From Acidobacteriota bacterium (GTDB lineage: Bacteria; Acidobacteriota; Terriglobia; UBA7540): a DNA stretch of 64,000 nucleotides. The notes under the pieces are model-generated. The model was not told where the DNA came from. It saw nothing but the letters and a program-made list of their open reading frames with translations, and ran no database searches. The DNA lies in NCBI GenBank assembly GCA_021787735.1, contig JAJYLL010000006.1, positions 26,059 through 90,058 on the forward strand, given 5' to 3'. The translations under genes and the position numbers were made by a program. Below are positions 1 through 8,674 of this stretch, in pieces. How positions within the stretch are numbered: the stretch's first letter is position 1; each line of letters opens with the position of its first letter.

Positions 1-134
1 AGCGACTCTACTTCTTGTCGCAGGGATTCGTCGTCCGCGCACTCTTTCGCAAGGAAAGGCGCTCGGGCCTTGCTTTCCAGCTCCAACGCCGCGTGGTAGA
101 GCCGCTCAATCTGCGCCCAGCGTTCATTCTCCAT
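1..134 (-). CDS. Serine/threonine protein kinase, N-terminal fragment (cut by window edge)
   Basis: A minus-strand frame opens with ATG at 134 and runs off the left edge. The visible 44 residues begin MENERWAQIERLYHAALELE and continue with FLAKEC and LRQEVES. This pattern is typical of the short N-terminal region that precedes the kinase domain in acidobacterial Pkn-type Ser/Thr kinases. The start overlaps the end of the upstream ECF sigma factor by 11 bases, so the two are translationally coupled. Sigma factors of this subgroup are commonly paired with such kinases. No kinase motif is inside the window, so the call rests on the N-terminal pattern and on the neighbour. Confidence 0.6.
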   Translation of the reverse strand, partial: MENERWAQIERLYHAALELESKARAPFLAKECADDESLRQEVES

Positions 135-711
135 GGCGTTGGTCCGCGGTCAGTTCCCGGAAAAGCCACGCCCGGGCCAGCTTCCAATCCCGCATTACCG
201 TTTCAGGGGATATTCCAAGGGCCTCAGCCGTTTCGTCGACACTCAACCCCCCGAAAAACCGCAGTTCGACAACCTTGCCCTTTCTCGGGTCAAGCTCTGA
301 CAGTCGATTGAGAGCGTCATCAAGCTCTAGAATGTTTGAATCGGGCGTCCAATTGGGTTCAGCAACTCCGTCAAGCTGGACACAAGTCTTTCCACCCCCA
401 CGCTTCAGATAGCCTCGCGAACGGGCATGGTCAACCAGAATCCTGCGCATCGCCCGCGCACAAACAGCAAAAAAGTGCGCACGGTCGTGCCAGTTGACCT
501 TCCGGACGTCAACCAGCCGAACGTAGGCCTCATTAATCAACGCAGTGGTCTGAAGAGTATTGTCAGGACGCTCTTTCCGCATATAGCCGCGTGCGATACG
601 GTGTAACTCCTGATAAACCAGAGGGGTAAGGCGTTCCAGGGCTTCAGCATCCCCCTCGCCCCAAGCCCGGAGCAAGAGCGTCACCTCATTTGATGAAGCT
701 CCCGGCCTCAT
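124..711 (-). CDS. ECF-type RNA polymerase sigma factor
   Basis: 195 residues, the normal size for an ECF sigma factor. Region 2 lies at about residues 10-85 (YQELHRIARGYMRKER, then NEAYVRLVD and FFAVCARAMRRILVDHAR). Region 4 lies at about 125-185, with a helix-turn-helix VDETAEALGISPETVMRDWKLA. It matches the subgroup seen mainly in Acidobacteria and Planctomycetes that is encoded next to Ser/Thr kinases, and here the kinase start overlaps its stop. It would direct RNA polymerase to a stress or signalling regulon, probably under control of the linked kinase. No anti-sigma gene is visible. Confidence 0.9.
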   Translation of the reverse strand: MRPGASSNEVTLLLRAWGEGDAEALERLTPLVYQELHRIARGYMRKERPDNTLQTTALINEAYVRLVDVRKVNWHDRAHFFAVCARAMRRILVDHARSRGYLKRGGGKTCVQLDGVAEPNWTPDSNILELDDALNRLSELDPRKGKVVELRFFGGLSVDETAEALGISPETVMRDWKLARAWLFRELTADQRHGE

Positions 712-964
712 TCCTTACCCTCCCCCGAAAACTCCTCCGCGTGGCAGCAGAATACCACAGCGCGAAGCAGCAATCCAACAGGCCCGCGGCCATCGAAATA
801 TTTCTTAATCGGTGATGACAGTTATTTCGGCCGTTCCCCGCTTACCTAGTTAGAGACACTCAACCAGGTGAAGCCGTTGGGAAGGGGGGACTCCGCGGTG
901 GGGCCGGGAAAGCCCCATCCAACACGTAGCGGGTCTTAATGTGGACGAAGGGAGTACACAGACC

Positions 965-1414
965 ATGAGTATCCGCAGCCATACAGCGTTGGTTGGGGTT
1001 TTCCCGACGGTTCCCTACATGCGCACAACCTTGCTGTACACCCTCAGCCCGAGTAGCATTCGCTTTGCCGGAAGGTTCACGCTCCCGTTTGAAGTCACAT
1101 GGGGAGCAATGATCCTCGCTGAAGGCGAGTACTCGCTGTATTACGGAACCCTCCACGAAGGAATGAGCTATGTGGAAATTCACGGCATGGAGAGATGTGG
1201 CCCAAAGGGTATTTTCCTAATCGAGCAACAATGCCCGGCAACAGTTGTCCAAAACTCTCTGGTCTGTGTTCGCAAGGGCAGCAGACACATCATCAGGGCA
1301 CTTGAACTGCCCGCAGTCGGCAGGTCCATTACGTTTGCGATTCCGATTGCGAGTGACCCCACGAGCGCCCTTAAAACTAAAGGGGAACCCTATTCAGGAG
1401 GTGTGGTCGTTTGA
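965..1414 (+). CDS. Small conserved beta-rich protein of unknown function
   Basis: The reading frame could begin at GTG 941, but ATG 965 has a better ribosome site (AAGGGAG about 10 bases upstream), giving 149 residues. The core AGRFTLPFEVTWGAMILAEG followed by EYSLYY resembles short acidobacterial proteins with a beta-stranded domain of unknown role. The N-terminus has a weak hydrophobic stretch that may be a signal segment. It stands alone between the sigma factor (opposite strand) and the M56/BlaI pair. The 265 bases after it, before the M56 gene, show nothing recognisable. Function unknown. Confidence 0.6.
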   Translation: MSIRSHTALVGVFPTVPYMRTTLLYTLSPSSIRFAGRFTLPFEVTWGAMILAEGEYSLYYGTLHEGMSYVEIHGMERCGPKGIFLIEQQCPATVVQNSLVCVRKGSRHIIRALELPAVGRSITFAIPIASDPTSALKTKGEPYSGGVVV

Positions 1415-1679
1415 TTCAGCACACACTCGCCATTGCAGTCCCCCCTGTCCATGAACGGTCTTGTTCACTTGCCGACACGGGGGTAGACGGAGACGGACTC
1501 AGGTTACGGTTTCACCGTAGGCATTGGTTCGCCCCCGTCGTCGGTTCGAGTTGCCATTCACTGACTTCGCAAACGGTTCCGGCAGGCATGAATTCAGCAA
1601 GAACCGACGGAAATAAATCTGGCAAACCTACGCGTGCCAGGACGCCGTTGCCAACCATGATTCTTGCCTTGTCGAATTG

Positions 1680-3374
1680 CTAATCCAGTCGAAAAACCAC
1701 TGTGATTGTCGTCGCGACCTCAACCGGAACGCCGTTGAGGAGCGTGGGTTGGTATTGCCATTGGCGGACGGCATTTACCGCCGCCTTGGCCAAGGCAGGA
1801 TCGGCATCATTATAGGGCTCAAGAGATAGAATCTGCCCGCTTGTTCCGATGACCGCCCGAAGGATGACTGTGCCTTCAGTTCCTTGTTTCTCCGCGCTTG
1901 CGGGGTATACCGGCTTGGCAATCTTGACCAGTTTAGCTGCTTGCACCATGCCGCCCACGCGGATGCGTCGGGGCGCATGCTGGGGAGCGGCTGAGGCCTG
2001 AAGGGGTCGATGTCCGCGCACGACGACTTCCTCCGAGACCCATCCGAGGTCCAGGGTGTAATTCTGGTGAAGGTTCCTAGAGGGTCCTAGCTCAAATTCT
2101 CCTGTTCGCGCACGGGCGAATCCCGGCTTGGCGAATTCGAGCCGATAGTGCCCCACGGGCATCGCCGGAAAATTGAAAGTTCCATCCTCACCCGTCCGCG
2201 AGGCAATTCTGGCCTGTGTCTTCGAGTTAATGAGGACAACACCCGCGCCGGGGATAACGGCCCCGCTCGGGTCGTGGACTGTCCCTGAAATACTTCCCGT
2301 AGCATCTTTTGACGTCGCGCGGATTGCAGCCGCAGGAGCAAGCAACGCCATCGTAAGAACCACAGCAACCAGGACGCGGTTTGCCGTGAGGGGTTTGTGA
2401 TTCAGTTTGGGATCCAACAATGCTTTCATACGAACCTCCAGTTGAGAGGATTGGGCCATTGCAATGCTGGTTGACCACGCAGGGTTCAGTCGCCGCAGGC
2501 TGCGGCCCATTGTCACCAGGAACTCCGCGTAGTCCGGAGCCGGATGCCCCAGGCTCAGGACAATGTCATCACACGCCCGCTCGCGTTCCTTCCGCATCTG
2601 GAAGGCTGCGAGCCAAACAAGCGGATGGAACCATAGCAGCGCGCAGGCGATCTGGACCGGTACCTGCGTCACGCAGTCACGCCGATAGATGTGCGCTAAT
2701 TCGTGGGTGATTACGAATTCAAGGTGCTCTCGCTGCCATTGCTGGGCTTCTTCCGGCACAAGAATTGATGGCCGGAAAACACCTCGTGTAAATGGGACAC
2801 CGATTTCGGGACTGACCCGGAGATCTACGGCACGAGAAATGCGAAGACGCCGTCGGGCATCTTCCAGAATAATATTCGCGAAGCCTCTTCGTAAGGGCTG
2901 CGAGCGGCTGGCAATTCTCCTCACCCGAATCTCACCTACAGTCATCCGTGCAATAAAGAGTGCGAACCCGATCACCCATGAAAGCAGTATCCATCCAGTC
3001 CATGGGTGGTTTGACTGCGCTGGGCCTTCAGACGATTGGATCACCTGATAGTTCGGTTCGCCTGCCGTGAAGTCTACCTTAGCTCCTCTTTGAACAACCG
3101 ACGTGACGGAGGGAAGCGAGGCGAAGATCGGCACATTCCAGGCGGGAAGGATCAGCCCAAACACAGGCAAAGCCAAGGCCGCACTCAGTGCAAGAGTCCA
3201 AACAAGATGGCGACTTGCCGCCGAAGCGCGCCGCAACACCAGGACCATCGCTGCCGCCAACAGCAGCAGGAGCGTCGCTTTAGCGGAGACTTCCAAAAGG
3301 GCGGCGAAGCCCTGCCCCCAGGTGGCTTGGAAAAATTGCGAAGCATAGACCATGATTGCGATAACGCCGGTCAT
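1680..3374 (-). CDS. BlaR1-like M56 metallopeptidase with carboxypeptidase-regulatory and TonB C-terminal domains
   Basis: 564 residues. Membrane segments lie near residues 30-47, 58-78 and 128-143. The zinc-peptidase motif HELAH is at 224-228, followed by the glutamate-rich RKERERACDD near 261-270, as in M56 (BlaR1/MecR1) peptidases. Instead of a penicillin-binding sensor, the C-terminal half has a carboxypeptidase-regulatory-like domain (GSISGTVHDPSGAVIPGAGV, about 362-435) and a TonB-type C-terminal domain (about 485-564, GTVILRAVIGTSGQILSLE). It overlaps the blaI-like gene by four bases (ATGA), the usual repressor/protease couple in which the activated peptidase removes the repressor. The signal sensed is unknown. 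Confidence 0.88.
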   Translation of the reverse strand: MTGVIAIMVYASQFFQATWGQGFAALLEVSAKATLLLLLAAAMVLVLRRASAASRHLVWTLALSAALALPVFGLILPAWNVPIFASLPSVTSVVQRGAKVDFTAGEPNYQVIQSSEGPAQSNHPWTGWILLSWVIGFALFIARMTVGEIRVRRIASRSQPLRRGFANIILEDARRRLRISRAVDLRVSPEIGVPFTRGVFRPSILVPEEAQQWQREHLEFVITHELAHIYRRDCVTQVPVQIACALLWFHPLVWLAAFQMRKERERACDDIVLSLGHPAPDYAEFLVTMGRSLRRLNPAWSTSIAMAQSSQLEVRMKALLDPKLNHKPLTANRVLVAVVLTMALLAPAAAIRATSKDATGSISGTVHDPSGAVIPGAGVVLINSKTQARIASRTGEDGTFNFPAMPVGHYRLEFAKPGFARARTGEFELGPSRNLHQNYTLDLGWVSEEVVVRGHRPLQASAAPQHAPRRIRVGGMVQAAKLVKIAKPVYPASAEKQGTEGTVILRAVIGTSGQILSLEPYNDADPALAKAAVNAVRQWQYQPTLLNGVPVEVATTITVVFRLD

Positions 3375-3763
3375 GAGGCACCCCCCTTCCTGGCCCGTTC
3401 GATCAACTTTGAAATACGATCGAGATCTTCGTCCGAGACGCGTGCCGTTGAAGAATCCAGCAACGCCGCTACGGCCTGCGCAGCCGAGCCATCAAAGAAC
3501 GTGTCCACAACGTGTCGCAGCGCCCTGCGCCGCACTCGCCCTCTCGGCGCTGTGGGGAAGTAAACGTAACGAAGGTCCTTTTCTTCATGACGGACGTACC
3601 CTTTCTCTTCGAGGATGCGGAGCTGCGCGCGGACCGCCGAATAGCTCGGAGCGTTGGGAAGGGATTCCCGGATTTCAGCCGCTGAGGCCCGCTGGCGCTG
3701 ATAGAGAACATCCATAATTTGTCTCTCGCGCCGACTGAGTTTGTGCCCGTCGTGGTCCTTCAC
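3371..3763 (-). CDS. BlaI/MecI/CopY-family transcriptional repressor
   Basis: 130 residues with the family's winged helix at the N-terminus (LSRRERQIMDVLYQRQ, then SAAEIRESLPNAPSYSAVRA and LEEKGYVRHEE) and a C-terminal dimerisation part (VVDTFFDGSAAQAVAALLD). The start is GTG at 3763, preceded by a strong AAGGAGG at 5-base spacing. The stop overlaps the M56 peptidase start. It probably represses its own operon through the four-half-site operator just upstream. Because the partner lacks a penicillin sensor, the regulon need not concern beta-lactams. Confidence 0.92.
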   Translation of the reverse strand: MKDHDGHKLSRRERQIMDVLYQRQRASAAEIRESLPNAPSYSAVRAQLRILEEKGYVRHEEKDLRYVYFPTAPRGRVRRRALRHVVDTFFDGSAAQAVAALLDSSTARVSDEDLDRISKLIERARKGGAS

Positions 3764-3774
3764 AAGGCCTCCTT

Positions 3775-3827
3775 ATGCTATTTTCTTAGCATGATGCTAA
3801 AATATTAGCATCTCTGAACAATGTCAA
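3775..3827 (-). promoter_or_regulatory. Promoter and BlaI-type operator of the blaI/M56 operon
   Basis: On the minus strand, TTGACA (3822-3827), a 17-base spacer and TATTTT (3799-3804) form a sigma-70-like promoter. Four half-sites surround the -10: ATGCTA (3775-3780), TTAGCAT (3786-3792), ATGCTAA (3794-3800) and TTAGCAT (3805-3811). The middle two make a perfect 15-base palindrome around position 3793. The array covers the -10 and the start site, as expected for an autorepressor. Confidence 0.75.
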
Positions 3828-3906
3828 GCACTTTTTCAGACTGTGTCCGACAGGGGAAAGCAGCAAGAAAGGGAAGCCAGCGGAAATCGCCCGGCAAGTA
3901 AGCGGG

Positions 3907-4509
3907 TCAGCTAGTGGTGAGGTGCGGACCCGTGCCTTCAGGAGGGATCGAAGCGGAGGGTCCGGCCGGCTCCTCAAAAACCTCTGCGCTGAAAGCTTCA
4001 ATCCGGGCGCCTGTCTTCCAGGCGTCTGTGGGAAGCCCCGCCTTGATACAGGTTTCCTCGAGAAACTGCTCGCGGTCCCAATTCCAGGTGACAGGCACCT
4101 GGGGCAAGAGCAAGCCTCGTCGCCGGCCCTGGGTGATGATCAGGCCGTGTTCGCCGACTACAACCTGCTCTGGTGCGATTTCCACCGGCGTACTCAGGAC
4201 GGAAACTTCCATATGCAGAGAGGGCGCTTCATCAGGCGTGACGGGACGGAACCGCGGGTCGGTGAGCGCTGCGGCCACAGCGCATTCCTGGACGGTCCGG
4301 TAAAGCGGAGCGGAAGTCTCTACATGCCCGATGCAGCCGCGGAGTTCCCCATGCTTGCGCAGCGTAACAAAGGCCCCGCGGGGTTCCAGAAGGGCCGACG
4401 AAGGGTCGGGAATTTCCTTAGCTTCCGTCACGCCGCAAACGCCCAGTTCCATGGCCTGACGGGCCAGCCGGAGCAAAATCGTGCGCTCTTCTTCAGTGAG
4501 CGGCGGCAT
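3907..4509 (-). CDS. AMMECR1-domain protein (AmmeMemoRadiSam system protein A type)
   Basis: 200 residues, all AMMECR1 domain. GAFVTLRKHGELRGCIGHVE contains the family signature LRGCIG, followed by TDPRFRPVTPDE, MEVSVLS, GEHGLIIT, GLLLPQVPVTW and CIKAGLP. Bacterial members often occur with a Memo protein and a radical SAM enzyme, but neither is visible here. The start overlaps the end of pgsA by 17 bases, so it is probably co-transcribed from the pgsA promoter. The biochemical role of the family is not established. The C-terminal tail after residue 180 is proline-rich and poorly conserved. Confidence 0.88.
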   Translation of the reverse strand: MPPLTEEERTILLRLARQAMELGVCGVTEAKEIPDPSSALLEPRGAFVTLRKHGELRGCIGHVETSAPLYRTVQECAVAAALTDPRFRPVTPDEAPSLHMEVSVLSTPVEIAPEQVVVGEHGLIITQGRRRGLLLPQVPVTWNWDREQFLEETCIKAGLPTDAWKTGARIEAFSAEVFEEPAGPSASIPPEGTGPHLTTS

Positions 4510-5107
4510 CTTTCTCGCCCTCTTTGTCTTTCCCGCCGGGAATCACAACGAGTTGACCGGGCAACATCTGTTTGGAGCGAGTTTCCATTTTCCTGCGGAA
4601 GTCCCAGAAATATTGTGTGCCGGAAATGAGTGCGAACACGACGACGGCCCACAAGAGCAGCATCCCGGCAAATAGAATGGACGGAAATCGCGGCGACAGC
4701 GTAATCACGCTGATGGCAGCCACCTGCAAAACCATTTTCGTCTTGCCCAGGTCAGAAGCCTGGAGCAGCAATCCCTGCGCCGAAGCTATGGAACGAAGCC
4801 CGGTGACAGCCAGTTCCCTGCCCACAATAATGACCACCATCCACGCGGGCACCAGGTGAAGCCAGACCAGAGAAATAAAAGCTGACGCCGTCAGCAGCTT
4901 GTCGGCAAGCGGATCCAGCAGGATCCCCAACGCCGTCACCTGCCCTCGCTTCCGCGCCAGGTATCCGTCCGCAAGGTCAGTGGCAGACGCCAGCAGAAAC
5001 ACCACCACTGCCCAGATATCCATGTTGTTTCCCTTCGTTAGCATCAACACAACGATAAGGGGAACAAAAAAGATCCGAAGGATCGTCAGCGAAAGAGGCA
5101 AGTTCAT
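4493..5107 (-). CDS. pgsA: CDP-diacylglycerol--glycerol-3-phosphate 3-phosphatidyltransferase
   Basis: Makes phosphatidylglycerol phosphate from CDP-diacylglycerol and glycerol-3-phosphate in the inner membrane. The CDP-alcohol phosphotransferase motif D-x2-D-G-x2-A-R-x8-G-x3-D-x3-D is complete (DLADGYLAR, then GILLDPLAD). About six hydrophobic segments follow the N-terminal MNLPLSLTILRIFFVPLIVV. The frame is open upstream to 5338, but ATG 5107 gives the normal family start and lies downstream of a near-consensus promoter. The last 17 bases overlap the AMMECR1 gene. The C-terminal tail is charged. Confidence 0.93.
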   Translation of the reverse strand: MNLPLSLTILRIFFVPLIVVLMLTKGNNMDIWAVVVFLLASATDLADGYLARKRGQVTALGILLDPLADKLLTASAFISLVWLHLVPAWMVVIIVGRELAVTGLRSIASAQGLLLQASDLGKTKMVLQVAAISVITLSPRFPSILFAGMLLLWAVVVFALISGTQYFWDFRRKMETRSKQMLPGQLVVIPGGKDKEGEKDAAAH

Positions 5108-5207
5108 AATCAGTTGGAGTTTTCGTCCCCGGCAGAACATCCCCGAAGAAAGGCTCACTCGCCGGGGCAAACCACGAAATTCAGCAGGAAGCCTTACTGA
5201 CATCCCC

Positions 5208-5236
5208 ACTATAGCCAAGGCAGTGAAGGGTGTCAA
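5208..5236 (-). promoter_or_regulatory. Sigma-70-type promoter of pgsA
   Basis: On the minus strand, TTGACA (5231-5236), exactly 17 bases, then TATAGT (5208-5213). This is six of six and five of six matches to consensus. Transcription would begin near 5201, about 95 bases before the ATG at 5107, which supports that start over the longer open frame. Confidence 0.75.
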
Positions 5237-5876
5237 CGAAACTCCGTGAAGTCCCTCCAGGGGTTTTGACAAATTCCCGATTCCAGCAGGAATCTGTAAC
5301 CTGCGGTGGATGCACCAACGTTCGCCGCCAGTCCCCAAGTCTCAGGACGCGCTGAGGCAAACATCCTCCAGCCTGCAGGGTGCGCAGGCTCTTTTCTGTA
5401 GTTTTGTGTGCGCACAAATTACGAATCCCCGCAGAATTTTGGAGAGTGCAGGACCTCAAGTCGAGGCCGTGTGCTGGCCCTAAAGGCAGCGCATCGCGGA
5501 TTGCCGCATCCAGAGCGCCCGCCATGACGGGCAGTGGCAAGCAGGCTACGGCTACGGAAAGAGCCTATACCTCTGAAGGATTGATTTATGCGGCAAAAGC
5601 TGATGGTGACAGGCTACAATTGCTCAGAACCCTCAGCCCGGCATTTGTGCAAAACTTCTTGTCGTGTTACCGGGCGGTCAAAACAGCCAATTTGCGCTTC
5701 CAGTTAAGAATCGCTTCATTAGTCAACCTTTATCCTATTGAAATAAAAGGACAAACCGAAAACCTGGAGAAACTCGCTATTTAAGGCACTCTTGACACGT
5801 TTGGAGGCGTGTGCTAGGGGCAGGTTCTTTTCCACAACTTTTTCCACAGGTTTTAAAGCCCCTAAAATACAGGGGT
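5237..5876. other. Intergenic region, no supported gene; hairpins and two DnaA-box-like sequences
   Basis: A 134-codon plus-strand frame (5380-5784) has no recognisable domain and is not called. Visible structure: an inverted repeat AGCCTGC/GCAGGCT (5370-5390) followed by T-rich sequence; a small palindrome TTTGTG-TGCG-CACAAA (5403-5418); two copies of TTTTCCACA at 5828-5836 and 5840-5848, each one base from the DnaA consensus; and, just after the hflX stop on the minus strand, CCCCT/AGGGG with a TTTAAAA tail (about 5854-5876), a weak terminator candidate. Confidence 0.4.
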
Positions 5877-7178
5877 TTAGTGAGAGGTAACCGGGCTTAC
5901 GCTCAGGGCGTTCTCTGACTCCAACCGTTCACAGAGCGATTTCGCAAGACGGGCCCGGACCATTACGCGATTGTCTTCATAGCGGGTAGAAAGCACGTTT
6001 CCGGCCCGGTGTAGCAGGGCTAGCTGTTCGCCGTCGCCTGCAGAAAACTCAAACTCACTCTCGACAATAGGGTCCTCGTCAAGGGCACCGTCGATGGCCT
6101 CAAGAAGGGCCGCAAACCCCTCCCCAGTGAGGGCCGAGACTTCCGCGTACTGAGCCCCTTTGGGCAATCGTGCCCGCGAAGCCTCGTCCAAATGGTCAAT
6201 CTTGTTCCACACCATGATCCGCGGCGTTCCTACAACGCCCATCTTTTCCAGCAATCGCTCGACAATATCTTGATGTTGCTGTCGCTGGGAATGGGAGGCA
6301 TCCATCACTTGCAAAAGAAGGCTGGCGTCCTCCAGTTCCTCAAGGGTGGCTCGGAAAGCGGCTACAACATGCGGGGGAAGCTTACGGATAAATCCGACGG
6401 TATCGGAAAGCAGCACCTGCCGGTGCGAGGGGAGTTGGATTGCTCGGACAGTCGGATCGAGTGTAGCGAACAGCCTGCTGGAAGTTGCGACCGTCGCACG
6501 GGTAAGGGCGTTGAATAAGGTCGATTTGCCGGCGTTGGTGTAGCCCACCAGGGCCACCGTCAGGAACCGCTGGTCGCGGCGGTGCGCCCGGTGAAGAAAA
6601 CGCTCTGAACGCACTTTGCCAATTCCTCGCACCAGACGTTGAATGCGGGCGCGAATACGACGTCGGTCAAACTCCAGTTGCTGTTCGCCGGGTCCCCTTG
6701 TGCCAATACCGCCGCCGAGCCTTGAAAGGCGCGTGCCGTGGCCGGAAAGTCGAGGCAACAGATAGGTCAATTGGGCCAGTTCCACCTGCAATTGGCCTTC
6801 ACGGCTGCGGGCGCGCCGGGCAAAGATATCCAGGATTAACTGGGTGCGGTCGATCACCTTGGAATGGAGGACCGATTCAAGGTTGCGAAGTTGTGTGGGA
6901 GTCAGGTCCTGGTCAAAAAGGACTACGTCTGCGCGGGCGGCACGGACCTCGCTGCAAATCTCGTGGGCTTTTCCCCTGCCCACCACGGTCGCAGGGTCCG
7001 CTTCGGGCGACCGCTGCAGTACGGAGCCAACCACCTGGGCTCCGGCGCTGGAAGCCAATTCGCGCAACTCTTCCAGACTTTCTTCCGGGTCATAATCAGC
7101 AACAATCCTTCCCCGGCGCGTCTGAACCCATCCCACCAGATACGCCTTCTCGGAAACCTGCTGCTGGCGAGTGTCCAA
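5877..7178 (-). CDS. hflX: GTPase HflX, ribosome-associated
   Basis: 433 residues. The N-terminal HflX nucleotide-binding region contains ATVVGRGKAHEI and VVLFDQDLTPTQLRNLE, followed by the glycine-rich linker SRLGGGIGTRGPGE (about 152-165). The GTPase domain has the P-loop GYTNAGKST (212-220), the switch motif DTVGFIRKLP and NKID. HflX binds the large ribosomal subunit and rescues or splits stalled 70S ribosomes under stress. The start is TTG at 7178, directly abutting the hfq stop with GGGAGG just before it, so translation is probably coupled. Third gene of the conserved miaA-hfq-hflX order. Confidence 0.94.
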   Translation of the reverse strand: MDTRQQQVSEKAYLVGWVQTRRGRIVADYDPEESLEELRELASSAGAQVVGSVLQRSPEADPATVVGRGKAHEICSEVRAARADVVLFDQDLTPTQLRNLESVLHSKVIDRTQLILDIFARRARSREGQLQVELAQLTYLLPRLSGHGTRLSRLGGGIGTRGPGEQQLEFDRRRIRARIQRLVRGIGKVRSERFLHRAHRRDQRFLTVALVGYTNAGKSTLFNALTRATVATSSRLFATLDPTVRAIQLPSHRQVLLSDTVGFIRKLPPHVVAAFRATLEELEDASLLLQVMDASHSQRQQHQDIVERLLEKMGVVGTPRIMVWNKIDHLDEASRARLPKGAQYAEVSALTGEGFAALLEAIDGALDEDPIVESEFEFSAGDGEQLALLHRAGNVLSTRYEDNRVMVRARLAKSLCERLESENALSVSPVTSH

Positions 7179-7421
7179 CTAACCTCCCGGCGACGCCGAT
7201 GACACCGCGGTATTGTTTCCGCGGTTCAACAGCACGGTGGATATGGCGTGTTTAAAGATCAGTTGCTCCGCGCCGTTGCTGTCCAGAATGACGGCGAACT
7301 TGTCAAAGCTGCGAATCCTTCCCGTCAGCTTGACGCCGCTCATCAGGTAAATCGTGACAGGCGATTTCTCTTTCCGCAGGGAATTTAAGAAACCGTCCTG
7401 AATATTCTGTTGTTTTTCCAT
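7179..7421 (-). CDS. hfq: RNA chaperone Hfq
   Basis: 80 residues from ATG 7421 (AGGACG upstream); the frame could extend eight residues further. Sm1 motif: [20 protein letters not shown] and [21 protein letters not shown]. Sm2 region: LIFKHAIST, where most Hfq proteins have YKHAIST, so the usual aromatic Tyr is Phe here. It forms a hexameric ring that pairs small RNAs with mRNAs. It lies 44 bases after miaA and immediately before hflX, the classic arrangement. Confidence 0.95.
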   Translation of the reverse strand: MEKQQNIQDGFLNSLRKEKSPVTIYLMSGVKLTGRIRSFDKFAVILDSNGAEQLIFKHAISTVLLNRGNNTAVSSASPGG

Positions 7422-7465
7422 AGACGTCCTGTTTATCGCCGTCATGCTCAGCGCCCTGCCACCCC

Positions 7466-8458
7466 TTATAAGGATACAACCTTCGGGAGGCAGGAGGCCC
7501 GATTAAATTTCGATGCAAGCCAGACTTTCAGGTCTTCCAACGCCTCGCGCTGCAGCGCCGGATCATCCCCAAAACCCCCGAACCAGTTCATATCCAGCTC
7601 ACGCCGGAACCAGGTTATCTGGCGCTTGGCATAATGCCGCGTGGCCGTTTGGGTGTCTCGAACGGCTTCCTCCACCGTGATCTCTCCTCGCAAGGCGGCC
7701 ACAACCTGACGGTAGCCCAATGAGCCCAGCCCCTTGATACTTGTTGCATCCGTGCGCTCCAGCATTCGGCCCGTCTCTGCTTCCAGCCCAGCGGCAAACA
7801 TCCTCTCCACACGGCGATTGATCCGGGCGTAGAGTTGCTCGCGGTCCGGGTTGAGCCCGATCTTGAAACACTCGTAACCCGGCAACGGCTCGCGGCCGCG
7901 CGCGTGCATGTTGGAAAGCGCCGTCCCCGCAACAACACAGACCTCGACCGCGCGGATTACCTTTTGCAGGTCACGCGGATCGATGCGGCCGGCGGAATCC
8001 GGGTCCAACCGCCTCAGAAACCTGTGGACGAATTCCCGACCCTGCCGACCGGCCATGGCGCGTAACCTGGCTCGCAACGCCTCTGAACGCGGGGGCCCTT
8101 CAAATAATCCCATCAACAGCGCCCGCAGGTAAAGTCCGGTTCCACCCGCCAGGATGGGCATGTTGCCGCGCTCGCGAATGCCTTCAATGACCTTCGCGGC
8201 TTCTCGGCGAAAATCGCCGGCCGTAAATGGTTCTGCGGGGTCAAGGCAATCCAGCAGATGGTGCGGAATGCCCTGGCGCTCATCAACCGGCAGTTTGCCT
8301 GTCCCAATGTCAAAGCCGCGGTAGAACTGGACGGAATCATAGCTCACCACTTCGCCGCCCAGTCGGCTAGCCAGATAGACCGCAAGCTCAGACTTCCCGG
8401 CCGCCGTAGGGCCAGCGACAGCAATCAGAGGATAATCCTTGCCTACCTCATCAACCAT
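7466..8458 (-). CDS. miaA: tRNA dimethylallyltransferase MiaA
   Basis: 330 residues from ATG 8458. The longer frame to 8578 would add 40 atypical residues. P-loop GPTAAGKS is at 16-23. Also present are the family motifs [43 protein letters not shown] and the C-terminal [13 protein letters not shown] followed by [16 protein letters not shown]. It transfers a dimethylallyl group to A37 of tRNAs that read codons starting with U. First gene of miaA-hfq-hflX. The 216 bases before it show no other gene. Confidence 0.95.
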   Translation of the reverse strand: MVDEVGKDYPLIAVAGPTAAGKSELAVYLASRLGGEVVSYDSVQFYRGFDIGTGKLPVDERQGIPHHLLDCLDPAEPFTAGDFRREAAKVIEGIRERGNMPILAGGTGLYLRALLMGLFEGPPRSEALRARLRAMAGRQGREFVHRFLRRLDPDSAGRIDPRDLQKVIRAVEVCVVAGTALSNMHARGREPLPGYECFKIGLNPDREQLYARINRRVERMFAAGLEAETGRMLERTDATSIKGLGSLGYRQVVAALRGEITVEEAVRDTQTATRHYAKRQITWFRRELDMNWFGGFGDDPALQREALEDLKVWLASKFNRASCLPKVVSL

Positions 8459-8674
8459 ATTTGACGCAAATAACCACCCATTAAGATACAAAGGGCCAAG
8501 GCAAGCAGCAGGAAGGCTCCGAGCAATTGCAACTTTGAAGGGCGCTCCATTCAGCGATGTTAGGACCAATCGGTTCAAATGTGCTGGAAAATCAGAGAAT
8601 TAACTCCACAAAAAATCTCTTTTCAGTCCGCCGGACTTCCCCGTCTTTGATTCTAGCCGAGCCGCAAATACCGT

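Noticed and set aside
5380..5784. 134-codon plus-strand frame in the pgsA-hflX gap
   Set aside because: No recognisable domain, no good ribosome site, and it runs through hairpins.
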